Of a stretch of 64,000 bases of DNA, positions 35,048 to 43,704 are shown one piece after another (within the stretch, counting starts at the first letter, position 1; each line of letters starts with the position of its first letter). Origin of the DNA: Devosia soli. GTDB lineage: Bacteria; Pseudomonadota; Alphaproteobacteria; Rhizobiales; Devosiaceae. Made by a program: the position numbers and the translations under genes. The stretch is taken from contig NZ_LAJG01000021.1 of NCBI RefSeq assembly GCF_000970455.1, positions 186,001 to 250,000 of the forward strand, in the 5' to 3' direction. Below the pieces are notes generated by a model. The model was not told the origin of the DNA. It saw nothing but the letters and a program-made list of their open reading frames with translations, and made no database searches.

Positions 35048-35722
35048 ATGGCCGACAACGTTGTCAGCGCCAAAACTGCGCTCGACGCCATCACGAGCCG
35101 GATGGAAAGAGCCGCCGCCCGCTTCGGCCAATCGGCACAAAAGGTCGAGCTTATCGCGGTGTCAAAGACGTTTTCGGCCGAGGTTATCGTGCCTTTTCTC
35201 GAGGCCGGACAAAGGCTTTTCGCTGAAAATCGTGTGCAGGAGGCCAAGGAAAAGTGGCCTTCCTTGCGGGAGCGATTTGCCGGGGTCGAGCTTCATCTCA
35301 TCGGCCCTCTTCAGACCAACAAGGCGCGGGAGGCGGTGGCGCTGTTTGACGTCATCCAGACGGTGGACCGGGAAAGGCTGGCGGCTGTTTTGGCGGCCGA
35401 GATGCGCCGGGCAGGGCGGCAATTGCCCTGCTTCGTTCAGGTCAACATCGGGGCTGAAGAGCAGAAGGCCGGCATTGCCGTTGCTGATACGGTCGCCTTC
35501 GTCAGGCGCTGCCGGGATGAGCACGGGCTCGATATCGTGGGCTTGATGTGCATCCCTCCCGACGGTCAGCCGGCCGGACCCTTTTTCGCCCAATTGGCCC
35601 TGCTTGCCCGCGAGGCGCAGGTGCCTCAGCTCTCGATGGGCATGAGCGGCGATTTCGAGACAGCCATTGCCATGGGCGCTACACATGTCCGCGTGGGTTC
35701 AGCCCTCTTCGGTCACCGCTAG
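35048..35722 (+). CDS. YggS-family PLP homeostasis protein
   Basis: 224 residues of the alanine-racemase-like TIM-barrel fold. The PLP lysine is in VELIAVSKTFSAE, and FAENRVQEAKEKWP and HLIGPLQTNKA are family motifs; SMGMSGDFETAIAMGATHVRVGSALFG ends it. It binds PLP and affects vitamin B6 and amino-acid balance but is not known to catalyse a reaction. Start at ATG 35048, as homologues do not have the upstream 26-residue extension. The gap after it (35723-35898) shows no gene. Confidence 0.93.
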   Translation: MADNVVSAKTALDAITSRMERAAARFGQSAQKVELIAVSKTFSAEVIVPFLEAGQRLFAENRVQEAKEKWPSLRERFAGVELHLIGPLQTNKAREAVALFDVIQTVDRERLAAVLAAEMRRAGRQLPCFVQVNIGAEEQKAGIAVADTVAFVRRCRDEHGLDIVGLMCIPPDGQPAGPFFAQLALLAREAQVPQLSMGMSGDFETAIAMGATHVRVGSALFGHR

Positions 35723-35898
35723 GCTCTGGCCGCGTGGGGTTGAATTCCCAATGCGGGCGAACACATAGAGCCAGCGCTGCAACTTTTGGCGTTTTCGCTT
35801 CGTTGTTGAGCGTTGAATAACATCGATGTGAATGGCGAGCCTCAAACACACCGTGATGATGTGAATCCTGCTCGGCCGACGCAAGCCCGGAGAAGAGA

Positions 35899-36582
35899 AT
35901 GAACAAGCGACGCATCCTTGTTGTAGACGACGATGCGGACCTGCGTGAAACCTTGGTCGAACAGCTCAAGGCGCAACCCGAATTCGATATCATCGAAGCC
36001 GGTACAGCCAACGATGCGCTCAAGGCCTTGCGCACCAACAACGTCGAGCTGACCATTCTCGATGTCGGCCTGCCGGACATGGATGGACGTGACGCGGTCA
36101 AGGTCATGCGCCAGGAAGGCCACAAGAGCCCTGTCTTGATGCTCACCGGCCACGACACGGAAGCCGACGAGATCAAGGGCCTTGATTCGGGCGCAAACGA
36201 CTACCTGACCAAGCCTTTTCGCTTCCCGGTATTGCTCGCCCGCATCAATGCGGCGCTGCGCCAGCATGACCAGAGCGAAGATGCCGTGTTCACCATCGGT
36301 CAATATAGCTTCCAGCCGGCCGCCAAGACGCTCGAAACCAACGAGGGGACCAAGGTTCGCCTGACAGATAAGGAAACCTCGATCCTCAAATACCTCTATC
36401 GGCAGGGCCCCAAGACCATCACGCGCGACGTGCTGCTCAAGGAAGTGTGGGGGTATAATAACCGCGTGACGACGCATACGCTCGAAACGCATATCTACCG
36501 CTTGCGCCAAAAAATCGAGCGTGACCCCTCCAATGCCCGGCTTCTGGTGACCGAGGATGGGGGATATCGCCTCGTTCCGTGA
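35899..36582 (+). CDS. OmpR/PhoB-type response regulator, CenR-like
   Basis: A 227-residue regulator. The receiver domain has acidic pair DDD at 10-12, phospho-acceptor Asp55 (ILDVGLPDMDG), and the K in TKPFRFPVLLARI. The C-terminal winged helix (LTDKETSILKYLYRQGPKTITRDVLLKEVWGYN..THTLETHIYRLRQKIE) binds DNA. The sequence resembles CenR, an alphaproteobacterial envelope-control regulator partnered with CenK; no kinase gene is present here. Its gene is followed by a cyclic-nucleotide-binding protein and a convergent xthA. Family firm, CenR identity likely but untested. Confidence 0.82.
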   Translation: MNKRRILVVDDDADLRETLVEQLKAQPEFDIIEAGTANDALKALRTNNVELTILDVGLPDMDGRDAVKVMRQEGHKSPVLMLTGHDTEADEIKGLDSGANDYLTKPFRFPVLLARINAALRQHDQSEDAVFTIGQYSFQPAAKTLETNEGTKVRLTDKETSILKYLYRQGPKTITRDVLLKEVWGYNNRVTTHTLETHIYRLRQKIERDPSNARLLVTEDGGYRLVP

Positions 36583-36641
36583 GGCACCCGCAAAAGCGGT
36601 GTTCATTCCTTAGGCAAACTACCCTATAGAAAAGCTGTTGA

Positions 36642-36664
36642 CCCGCCGGGACATATCCGGCGGG
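36642..36664. promoter_or_regulatory. GC-rich inverted repeat upstream of the cNMP-binding gene
   Basis: CCCGCCGG at 36642-36649 and CCGGCGGG at 36657-36664 pair perfectly across a GACATAT loop. No T-run follows, so it is not an intrinsic terminator. It may be an operator, possibly overlapping a TTGACC -35 at 36638. Confidence 0.35.
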
Positions 36665-36689
36665 CGGGGCGCATCCGGGTCAGTAGCTG

Positions 36690-37148
36690 ATGAGAATGGA
36701 CGATGCGGCCGCCATTCTTGCGCGGGCCGATTTCTTCAACATGTGCAACGACGAACAGCGGCGCATGCTCGGCTTTGCCAGCGATCGCCGGCACGTCGAT
36801 GCCGATGACGTCATTTATCGGGCCGGCGATACGCCGGAAGGCGCTTATGTTCTGGTAGAAGGCACGATCAAGGCGCGCAATGAAGGCGTCGAGGCTGGAA
36901 AGCCATACGCGCTCTCAGAGCCCGGCAGTATCGTTTCGCCGATGGCGCTTATTCTCGACAAGCCAAGGCCCGTGACCATCACCGCTGTGACGGATTGCGA
37001 GCTGCTCTTCGTGCCGCGTTCGGCATTCCTCAAGCTGATCCGTCAATATCCGGACCTGGCGCAAAAGGCGGCCGAGCGCATCGAGCGCGAACTGAGCGGC
37101 TATCTCAATGCCCTCGATCCACTCAAACGCAAGATGAGATCGAAGTAG
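36690..37148 (+). CDS. Stand-alone cyclic-nucleotide-binding domain protein
   Basis: 152 residues that consist of one cNMP-binding (CRP-type) beta-barrel: DDVIYRAGDTPEGAYVLVEG at about 40-60 and PGSIVSPMALILDKPRPVTITAVTDCELLFVPRSAF after it. It ends in helices with no room for a helix-turn-helix. The usual phosphate-binding-cassette Arg-Ala is not clear. It may sense a nucleotide or act by protein contact. It follows the response regulator by 107 bp. Confidence 0.78.
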   Translation: MRMDDAAAILARADFFNMCNDEQRRMLGFASDRRHVDADDVIYRAGDTPEGAYVLVEGTIKARNEGVEAGKPYALSEPGSIVSPMALILDKPRPVTITAVTDCELLFVPRSAFLKLIRQYPDLAQKAAERIERELSGYLNALDPLKRKMRSK

Positions 37149-37160
37149 CTTCAAGCCCGT

Positions 37161-37973
37161 TCAGGGTCGCGCAAAGCGTGCAATGACTGGCACGTGATCG
37201 GATGGCTTGTCGGTCCAGCCCCGGGCTGGGCGGATGATTTCGGCGCCGATCGATTGCTCGGCAACATCGCTCGTCGTCCAGATATGATCGAGCCGGCGGC
37301 CCTTGTCGGCCGCGTTCCAGTCGGCGCTACGATAGCTCCACCAGCTGTAAAGCTTCTGGTCATAGGGGATGTGCTTGCGCACCACATCCACCCAGCCATG
37401 GCCACCGGTCAGGAGCGCATTAAGCGCTTCGGTTTCGACCGGCGTATGGCTGACGATCTTGAGAAGCTGCTTGTGGCTCCAGACGTCGTTTTCATGCGGG
37501 GCAATGTTGAAGTCGCCCGCAATCAGCTGCCCGCGCTGGAACATGGGCTCGCCGAACCAGGTCTTGAGTTCCGCGAGAAACCCGAGCTTGTGCTTGAATT
37601 TGGGGTTGATCTCGGGATCGGGTTCGTCGCCGCCTGCGGGAATGTAGAAATTGTGCAGTGTAAACGGGCCGTGGCCAAGATCGACCAGCGCCGAAACATG
37701 GCGCGATTCCGGGATTTCACAAAAGACACGGCTTGAAATGTCGGTCAGCGGAAACTTCGAAACGATGGCGACGCCGTGGTAGCCCTTCTGCCCATGGACG
37801 GCCATATGCGGATAGCCGTTTTCGATAAAGGCGTTCCGCGGAAACTGGTCATTGGTGCACTTGATTTCCTGCAGCATCAGCACATCGGGCTGATACTGGC
37901 GCAGGAAATCGAGCACCATATCAAGGCGCAGCCGTACGGAGTTGATGTTCCAGGTGACGACAGAAAGGGTCAT
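37161..37973 (-). CDS. xthA: Exodeoxyribonuclease III
   Basis: A 270-residue EEP-fold AP endonuclease/3' exonuclease for base-excision repair. Motifs: VVTWNINSVRLRL, LMLQEIKC with the metal-binding Glu, FYIPAGGDEPDPE, IAGDFNIAP, and RLDHIWTTSDV and KPSDHVPVI with catalytic Asp-His at the C-terminus. ATG at 37973. It is convergent with the cNMP-binding gene and, with nth, is one of several base-excision genes in this window. Confidence 0.95.
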   Translation of the reverse strand: MTLSVVTWNINSVRLRLDMVLDFLRQYQPDVLMLQEIKCTNDQFPRNAFIENGYPHMAVHGQKGYHGVAIVSKFPLTDISSRVFCEIPESRHVSALVDLGHGPFTLHNFYIPAGGDEPDPEINPKFKHKLGFLAELKTWFGEPMFQRGQLIAGDFNIAPHENDVWSHKQLLKIVSHTPVETEALNALLTGGHGWVDVVRKHIPYDQKLYSWWSYRSADWNAADKGRRLDHIWTTSDVAEQSIGAEIIRPARGWTDKPSDHVPVIARFARP

Positions 37974-38131
37974 GGGAAATCCGGATGCTTGGGGGCGCTT
38001 GTGGCCGTCTCGTCTTATGGCCAAGGCTTCGGCGGGGGTAAAGCCGGAAATGCCCCGCCGGTTCGGCTCCTGACGGAATATGTCAGTGGGCCAAGGATCT
38101 TATGATTCCATAACACCGAAACCGGGTTGAC

Positions 38132-38162
38132 AAAAAAGCCCGGCGCCTTGCGGGCCGGGCTC
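38132..38162 (-). terminator. Rho-independent terminator of rplS
   Basis: Read on the minus strand: GAGCCCGGCCCGC loops back to GGCGCCGGGCTTTTTTG, a GC-rich stem with T-run, 40 nt after the rplS stop. Confidence 0.85.
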
Positions 38163-38201
38163 ATCGTTTGCAAAGACACAAGCGGGTTGGCCGCTGGTAT
38201 C

Positions 38202-38753
38202 TTATTCGCTCTTGGCTTCGCCTTCCGCAGCAGCAGCCTGTTCGGCCGCCTTTGCAGCCGCTGCGGCTTCCGCGTCCTTGGCGGCCTGTTCGGCGGCAAA
38301 GGCTTCGGCAGCAGCGATCTTTTCGGCTTCACGGGCTTCACGAGCAGCGACAGCAGCTTCGCGTTCGCCAGCTTCGATCTTGCGGGTACGCGCGTTGGTC
38401 GATTCGAAAATACGAGCCGACTTACCGCGACGGTCGCGGAGGTAGTAAAGCTTGGCGCGACGCACCTTACCGCGCTTGACCACTTCGACCGAAGCGATGT
38501 TGGGCGAGTAAAGCGGGAACACACGTTCCACGCCTTCGCCGTACGAGATCTTGCGCACGGTGAAGCTTTCCATGATGCCGCCGCCGGAACGGGCGATCAC
38601 CACGCCTTCATAGGCCTGGAGACGTTCCTTGTCGCCTTCGCGAATCTTGACCCACACCTTGACGGTATCGCCATGGGTGAATTCGGGGAGTTCGCGCTTG
38701 GCAGCCTGCAGGGCAACCTGCTCGGCCTCGAGCTGTTCGATAATCTTGCTCAT
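38202..38753 (-). CDS. rplS: 50S ribosomal protein L19 with a long Ala/Glu C-terminal extension
   Basis: 183 residues against about 115-125 in most bacteria. Residues 1-120 are normal L19 ([47 protein letters not shown]). From about 121 to 183 the sequence is a low-complexity Ala/Glu/Lys repeat that should form a long helix or coiled coil. Longer L19 tails occur in Hyphomicrobiales, but this one is long. It lies at the 3' end of the rimM-trmD-rplS group. The tail could protrude from the ribosome surface; role unknown. Confidence 0.94.
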   Translation of the reverse strand: MSKIIEQLEAEQVALQAAKRELPEFTHGDTVKVWVKIREGDKERLQAYEGVVIARSGGGIMESFTVRKISYGEGVERVFPLYSPNIASVEVVKRGKVRRAKLYYLRDRRGKSARIFESTNARTRKIEAGEREAAVAAREAREAEKIAAAEAFAAEQAAKDAEAAAAAKAAEQAAAAEGEAKSE

Positions 38754-38970
38754 TTTCGATCCGTTCTGATCTTATCGAGGGGCGACTGAGTCACCCGGTC
38801 TTGGTTGTAACGGAGGGCAGTCTTTTTGATCTTGTCGCACGGCGGGTCCGATCCCTGGCGCGCGAATGGGCGGCTCATAGGGGAAAAGCGGCGCGGAGTC
38901 TAGGTCTTTTGTCCCCAAGCAGCGCTTCTCGGCGGCCCTCATCGTGAGTAACGCAATATCTCAAATCTAT

Positions 38971-39045
38971 CGTCACCACCTGGCTTGTTCCAGCGGTCCA
39001 TGCGGAGGCGAGATGAATTGTCTAGACAAGCCCGGCAATGACGGC
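38971..39045 (-). repeat. GTCATTGCCGGG-type dispersed repeat, copy 3 (reverse)
   Basis: On the minus strand it begins CGTCATTGCCGGGCTTGTCT and ends GGTGGTGACG, as the other copies do. It is more diverged in the middle. It fills much of the 303-bp trmD-rplS gap (38754-39056); the other part should hold the rplS promoter, but no clear hexamers were recognised. Confidence 0.65.
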
Positions 39046-39056
39046 GGAGGAGGGGT

Positions 39057-39737
39057 TTAGTGCTTCAGCAAATCCGGCCGCCGAGCACGCGTCAGCAGCA
39101 GGGATTGCTCCTGCCGCCATTTCGCAATCTTTCCGTGGTCGCCGGATGTCAAGACAGGAGGAATGTCGACACCCTCAAAGGTCTGCGGCCGCGTGTAATG
39201 GGGGTATTCGAGAAGACCGTTTTCAAAACTCTCCTCGTCGCGGCTGTCGAGGGCACCGAGCACGCCTGGAATGAGGCGCACGACCGCTTCGAGCAACACC
39301 ATCGCCGCGACTTCGCCTCCGGCAAGTACATAGTCGCCTATGGAAATTTCTTCGAGGTTTCGCGCGTCGATGACGCGCTGGTCGACGCCCTCAAACCGCC
39401 CGCAGACGACCACCACGCCGGGGCCGACAGCCAGCTCATGGGCACGGGCCTGGGTCAGTGGCTTGCCGCGCGGCGACATCAGAATACGGGGGCGCGGATC
39501 GTCAACCGGCGCCACTGCGTCGATCGCCTTGGCCAGAATGTCGGGCTTGAGGACCATGCCGGCGCCGCCGCCCGAGGGGGTATCGTCGACGGTCCGATGC
39601 CTGTCGGTCGCAAAATCGCGCAGCTGTGTCGCGCGCAATTGCCAGAGGCCGTCGGCCATGCCGCGACCGAGGACAGAAGCGCCAAGCGGCCCCGGAAAAA
39701 GGTCTGGGAAGAGCGTGATTATGTCGGCCGAAAACAT
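39057..39737 (-). CDS. trmD: tRNA (guanine-37-N1)-methyltransferase
   Basis: A 226-residue SPOUT (trefoil-knot) enzyme. Knot motifs: [16 protein letters not shown] and [30 protein letters not shown], and the active-site Asp in the linker ([12 protein letters not shown]). It modifies G37 next to the anticodon. ATG at 39737 lies 7 nt after the rimM stop. Order rimM-trmD-rplS is conserved; rpsP and ffh are not adjacent here. Confidence 0.95.
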   Translation of the reverse strand: MFSADIITLFPDLFPGPLGASVLGRGMADGLWQLRATQLRDFATDRHRTVDDTPSGGGAGMVLKPDILAKAIDAVAPVDDPRPRILMSPRGKPLTQARAHELAVGPGVVVVCGRFEGVDQRVIDARNLEEISIGDYVLAGGEVAAMVLLEAVVRLIPGVLGALDSRDEESFENGLLEYPHYTRPQTFEGVDIPPVLTSGDHGKIAKWRQEQSLLLTRARRPDLLKH

Positions 39738-39744
39738 CGCGTTC

Positions 39745-40281
39745 TCAGTCCGGGTCTTCTTCGCCCGGATCGGCATCGAGCGGCGGAGAAATCACGAGAT
39801 ATCCCTCGGCCACCCGAACGGTGGGCACCACGGCTTTGGTAAAGGGATAAAGGAAGGTATCGCCCGAGCGCGGATCGCGGACCTCGATGAGATCGCCCGC
39901 GCCAAAGTTGAGCAGCGCCGACACTTCGCCGATGCTGATACCGGTATCGAGCCGGGCGTCGAGACCGATGAGGTCAGCATGATAGAAATCGTCCTCGTCG
40001 TCGGGATCGGGCAAGCGATCGCGATCGAGGTAGAGCGAAACGCCATTGAGAAGTTCAGCCGCGTTGCGGTCGCGGATACCCTTGAGCTTGGCCACCAGCA
40101 CGGTCTTGTTGAGACGCGCCGCCTCGATGTTTACGGTCAGGCCCGGGCGATCGGTTTCGAGCGGTCCATAGCTCGCGATGGCTTCGGGCTCGGCGGTAAA
40201 TGTGGTGATACGCACCTCGCCCTTGATGCCATGGGCGGCGCCGATCTTGCCCATCAGAATGCGATTATCGGGGGCGGCCAT
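39745..40281 (-). CDS. rimM: Ribosome maturation factor RimM
   Basis: 178 residues. The N-terminal RimM domain starts at [18 protein letters not shown], and a PRC-barrel domain follows ([11 protein letters not shown], then [31 protein letters not shown]). It helps assemble the 30S head. Starts ATG 40281, divergent from a small acidic protein gene; it lies 7 nt upstream of trmD. Confidence 0.94.
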   Translation of the reverse strand: MAAPDNRILMGKIGAAHGIKGEVRITTFTAEPEAIASYGPLETDRPGLTVNIEAARLNKTVLVAKLKGIRDRNAAELLNGVSLYLDRDRLPDPDDEDDFYHADLIGLDARLDTGISIGEVSALLNFGAGDLIEVRDPRSGDTFLYPFTKAVVPTVRVAEGYLVISPPLDADPGEEDPD

Positions 40282-40413
40282 ATGTGCCTCATTGTCTGGA
40301 CCCGCAGCACGCTTAGCAGGGTTGCGCCGTGAAGCAAACGCTTCGCGTTGCCTCGGGGAACCTTGGGCATGGATGAAGGCTTTCTGGAGAAAGAAATCAA
40401 AGGAGAAGCGCCG

Positions 40414-40713
40414 ATGTCACAGACCCTGACCGACCGCCAAGCCATCCGCGAATGGGCCGAGGCCCGTGGCGGCAACCCGATCCTCATGGACGTTCCCGAC
40501 GGCACCGGTGATCGCACCATCCTTCAACTCACCTTTGGGCAGGATGCGCTCAACGCCGAGGGCAATGAAGGACCGGATCGCATTACCGGTTTCCAGCTCG
40601 TCAGCTGGGACGATTGGTTTGCCGCGCTTGAAGAAAATGGCCTTGCCATCCAGGTCAGCGATGACCCGGCCGGCGGCAACGAAGCCGAATTCACCTTCGT
40701 CCCACGCGATTGA
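40414..40713 (+). CDS. Small acidic conserved-looking protein, unknown function
   Basis: 99 residues, no signal or helices in the membrane. A short N-terminal helix (TDRQAIREWAEARGG) precedes a beta-rich body with many acidic residues. It has YggS-like spacing in none of its motifs, so I do not recognise it. ATG at 40414 with AGGAGA 8 nt upstream is preferred over ATG at 40348. It sits alone between rimM and the EVE-domain gene, and a parS-like site starts 6 bp after its stop. Confidence 0.68.
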   Translation: MSQTLTDRQAIREWAEARGGNPILMDVPDGTGDRTILQLTFGQDALNAEGNEGPDRITGFQLVSWDDWFAALEENGLAIQVSDDPAGGNEAEFTFVPRD

Positions 40714-40718
40714 ACGAA

Positions 40719-40734
40719 CGTTTCACGTGAATCG
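40719..40734 (-). other. parS-like site (outlier, reverse orientation)
   Basis: CGTTTCACGTGAATCG. On the minus strand it reads CGATTCACGTGAAACG, 14/16 to TGATTCACGTGAAACA with mismatches only at the ends. It is intergenic, 12 kb right of the strong cluster. Confidence 0.55.
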
Positions 40735-40816
40735 CTGATCACCCGCCCCGCGCGCACGGCTCTCGGGGCGGACCAGCCTGCAGTCGCTCCGGCCGAGCGA
40801 CTGGCCGATAGGGCAG

Positions 40817-41251
40817 CTAGAGACCACCCATTTGGCAGAGCAATTTCCACTCTTTGTCGCTGACCTTGGACACTGAAAGGCGCGAAAGCTTGATCAGTTC
40901 GATCTCGGCCAGTGCTTCGGTGGCCTTGATCTCGGCCAGAGTTACCGGCCGCTTGAATGGCTTGACCGACTGGACATCGACGCATTCCCAGACCACCTCG
41001 CCCTTGGCATTGAGCTCGGCCGTCGAATCGGGGTGCGCGGGCGCCACTATTTTCATGATGCCGACGATCTCCTTGCCGATATTGGAGTGGTAGAAGAACG
41101 CCTCGTCGCCGACAGCCATGGATTTCATGTTGTTGCGCGCCGCATAATTACGCACGCCATGCCACTCTTCGACCTCGCCGCGGCCGGTCTTGGCGACGAG
41201 ATCGTCAAAGGAAAAGACGTCGGGCTCCGATTTCATCAGCCAATAGGCCAT
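40817..41251 (-). CDS. EVE-domain (PUA-like) protein
   Basis: 144 residues, MAYWLMKSEPDVFSFDDL.. with WHGVRNYAARNNMKSM and VGDEAFFYHSN, the signatures of the EVE fold that binds modified bases in nucleic acids. Later VWECVDVQSVKPFKRPVTLAEIK and the SRLSVSKV strand close the fold. ATG at 41251 matches the family start. It is 4 nt downstream of the YciI gene; the group EVE-YciI-gpsA-tsaD is a conserved Hyphomicrobiales cluster. Confidence 0.9.
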   Translation of the reverse strand: MAYWLMKSEPDVFSFDDLVAKTGRGEVEEWHGVRNYAARNNMKSMAVGDEAFFYHSNIGKEIVGIMKIVAPAHPDSTAELNAKGEVVWECVDVQSVKPFKRPVTLAEIKATEALAEIELIKLSRLSVSKVSDKEWKLLCQMGGL

Positions 41252-41255
41252 GCGC

Positions 41256-41549
41256 TCAAAACTCCACGCCGGTCGTGTTGATGGCGATGCGCCAGCGCTT
41301 GACCTCGTAGCTTGCGAAAACGCCGGCCGGCACGAAGGGATCGGCTGCAGCCAGGGCTTCGGCCTCCGCGAGAGTTTCGGCTTCGAAGACCACGATCGAG
41401 CCTTCGGGCTGCTCGTCGGCATTGAGCAGGGCGCCGGCGAAAACCAGCTTCTTGCCCAGGGACTTGAGGTGATCGAGATGCACCGGGCGGGTGTCGAGGC
41501 GTTTTTGCAGCGCGCCGGGGGCGTCCTTGGCGATCATGGCATAGAGCAT
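41256..41549 (-). CDS. YciI-family protein
   Basis: 97 residues. Starts MLYAMIAKDAPGAL, followed by RPVHLDHLKSLG with the conserved His-Leu pair, then ADPFVPAGVF. The YciI dimeric ferredoxin-like fold is found in small enzymes or binding proteins of mostly unknown role. It lies 1 nt after gpsA and 4 nt before the EVE gene. Confidence 0.85.
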   Translation of the reverse strand: MLYAMIAKDAPGALQKRLDTRPVHLDHLKSLGKKLVFAGALLNADEQPEGSIVVFEAETLAEAEALAAADPFVPAGVFASYEVKRWRIAINTTGVEF

Positions 41550-41550
41550 A

Positions 41551-42537
41551 TCAGTGTTCCCTCTTGAGCGGGCGGGACATCAGCCCCGCGACAACGGTGG
41601 CGATATCGGCGCGACCGGCAACGACGGCGTCAACCGCATCGATGAGCGGTGCGTCGACATCGAGGCTTTTTGCCAGCGCCGCGGCGACCGGCGCGGTGGC
41701 AACGCCTTCGGCCAATCTGGCGCCGCTCGCCAAAATATCCGCGGTGCGCCGTCCGGCGCCAAGCGCCATGCCGAACTGGTAATTGCGCGATTGGACCGAT
41801 GTGCAGGTGAGCGTCAGATCGCCCAAGCCCGCAAGACCCGTCAGCGTATGCGCCGATCCGCCGAGGGCCGACACCATGCGCGCCATTTCGGCATAGCCGC
41901 GGGCAATCAGCGCCGAGCGGGCGGAAGCGCCGAGTTGCGCACCGTCGACGGCGCCGCAAGCGAGCGCATAGACGTTTTTCAGCGCCCCGGCGATCTCGAC
42001 GCCGATCCGGTCATCGGCGGCATAGGGCCGGAAGCTCGGTCCGGCGAGCGCAGCGGCAAGATCGGATGTGGCATTGGCGTCATCGCCGGCAAGCGTGACT
42101 GCGGTCGGCCGGCCAGCGGCGACATCGCCGGCAAAGCTCGGACCCGAGAGAACATAGCCAAATGAAGCAGGCGCCATATCGGCAAGAATTTCGCTTTGCC
42201 GCGCGAGGGTGCCAGTTTCGAGCCCCTTGGCCGACAGAATCACCGGCTTACCCTTGAGGAGTTCGGGATCGAGCGAGGTCAGCAAGGTTCGCGTCGCCTG
42301 AGCAGGCACGGCGAGAATGAAGATGTCGGCAGCTTCGGCTTCGGTGGTCGCCAGGATCGAAGGCAAAAGCTCCTGACCGGGCAGGGCGGTCGAATTGACG
42401 TGACGCTCGTTGATTTCCGCCGCTTGCCCGGCATTGCGCAGCATCAGCGATACGCTTCGGCCAGCCATTGCCGCAGCTTGTGCCAATGCCGTACCCCATG
42501 CGCCACCGCCGAGCACGCTAACCGTTTCAAGTGCCAT
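41551..42537 (-). CDS. gpsA: Glycerol-3-phosphate dehydrogenase [NAD(P)+]
   Basis: A 328-residue enzyme that makes sn-glycerol 3-phosphate for phospholipids. NAD motif [11 protein letters not shown] at residues 9-19, active-site Lys in [15 protein letters not shown], and [20 protein letters not shown] at 42537 is the family start and overlaps the end of tsaD by 11 nt, so the two are coupled. Confidence 0.96.
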   Translation of the reverse strand: MALETVSVLGGGAWGTALAQAAAMAGRSVSLMLRNAGQAAEINERHVNSTALPGQELLPSILATTEAEAADIFILAVPAQATRTLLTSLDPELLKGKPVILSAKGLETGTLARQSEILADMAPASFGYVLSGPSFAGDVAAGRPTAVTLAGDDANATSDLAAALAGPSFRPYAADDRIGVEIAGALKNVYALACGAVDGAQLGASARSALIARGYAEMARMVSALGGSAHTLTGLAGLGDLTLTCTSVQSRNYQFGMALGAGRRTADILASGARLAEGVATAPVAAALAKSLDVDAPLIDAVDAVVAGRADIATVVAGLMSRPLKREH

Positions 42538-43627
42538 GGCTTTTGACCCGCATATCCTCGTCCTGGAGCGGCCAGCGGGGCCGCGCCGCAACGCTGAGGT
42601 TATCCATATCGCCGAGCGCCAGGCGCTCAGCGCCGGCCCAAGCGATCATCGCCCCGTTATCAGTGCAAAGCGCGATCGGCGGCACGATGAGTTCGGCGCC
42701 AAATTCTTCGCTCGGGACGCGGAGCGCCTCGGCAATCCGCTTGTTGGCTGCAACGCCCCCCGCGACAACGAGGCGGATAGGCTCTCCAGGGAACTGCGCG
42801 GCAAATCTTTCGAGCGCCTGGTGCGCACGATATCCCACGATCTGCGCTACGGTCTCCTGGAAACTGGCAGCGATGTCCGCAACATCCTGATCGGTCAGCG
42901 GCGCCAAGGCTTCGGTCTGGAGGCGCACTGCTGTCTTGAGCCCGGAGAACGAAAAATCGAGCCGCTCCTCGCGCAGCAATGGCTTTGGAAATCTGAACCG
43001 CTTAGGATCGCCGCGCTGGGCGATCTTCTCGACGGCCGGACCACCGGGATGACCGAGCGAGAGGAGCTTGGCCACTTTATCGAACGCTTCGCCCAGCGCA
43101 TCGTCAATGGTGCCTCCCCAGCGCTCATAATCGCCCACGCCGCGCACGAGAACGAACTGGCTATGGCCGCCCGAGACCAGGAGCATGAGGTAGGGAAATT
43201 TCACTCCATCAGTCAGCCGCGCCGTCAGCGCGTGGCCTTCCAAATGGTTAACGGCGATGAGAGGTTTTCCAAGCGATGCCGCCAAGGCCTTAGCCGTCGT
43301 CAGACCAACGAGCACCCCGCCGATCAGGCCGGGGCCGGCGGTGGCGGCCACCGCATCGACCTCGTTAAGGCCGATACCGGCTTCGTCGATGGCTTGGGCG
43401 ATGATGTGATCGAGCCACTCGACATGGGCACGTGCGGCAAGCTCGGGCACGACGCCGCCAAAGGCTGCATGCTCATCGAGCTGGCTGCGCACCACGTTGG
43501 AACGAATGGTGCCGCGGCCGGTTTGATCCCGCACGACAATGGAGGCCGCAGTCTCGTCGCAGCTCGTCTCGATCCCCAGAATGATGGCTTGCGCTTGCCC
43601 GGTCACGACGAACTGGTCTACTCCCAT
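42527..43627 (-). CDS. tsaD: tRNA N6-adenosine threonylcarbamoyltransferase TsaD
   Basis: A 366-residue ASKHA-fold enzyme that completes t6A37 on tRNAs reading ANN. It has the iron-binding HLEGH motif ([11 protein letters not shown]) and [12 protein letters not shown] at the N-terminus, plus [12 protein letters not shown] 16-residue N-terminal extension ([14 protein letters not shown]) is a little long; ATG at 43627. It is divergent from hemC with 77 bp between starts, an arrangement common in Hyphomicrobiales. A tRNA-Thr, a t6A substrate, lies 4.5 kb away by chance. Confidence 0.95.
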   Translation of the reverse strand: MGVDQFVVTGQAQAIILGIETSCDETAASIVVRDQTGRGTIRSNVVRSQLDEHAAFGGVVPELAARAHVEWLDHIIAQAIDEAGIGLNEVDAVAATAGPGLIGGVLVGLTTAKALAASLGKPLIAVNHLEGHALTARLTDGVKFPYLMLLVSGGHSQFVLVRGVGDYERWGGTIDDALGEAFDKVAKLLSLGHPGGPAVEKIAQRGDPKRFRFPKPLLREERLDFSFSGLKTAVRLQTEALAPLTDQDVADIAASFQETVAQIVGYRAHQALERFAAQFPGEPIRLVVAGGVAANKRIAEALRVPSEEFGAELIVPPIALCTDNGAMIAWAGAERLALGDMDNLSVAARPRWPLQDEDMRVKSHGT

Positions 43628-43704
43628 GGGAAGGCGGAACGAACCGCCATGCGGGTTCACCCGCCAGAAAACTGTCCATTGGCCTATACTAGGACGGAGC
43701 CATA

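Noticed and set aside
35723..35898. Possible structured RNA with GGCTCT/AGAGCC arms
   Set aside because: Loop of nearly 40 nt with weak inner pairing and no match to a known RNA; not enough support.
37191..37200. CACGTGATCG as a parS site
   Set aside because: Only the CACGTG core is shared; the flanking TT and AAAC half-sites are missing.
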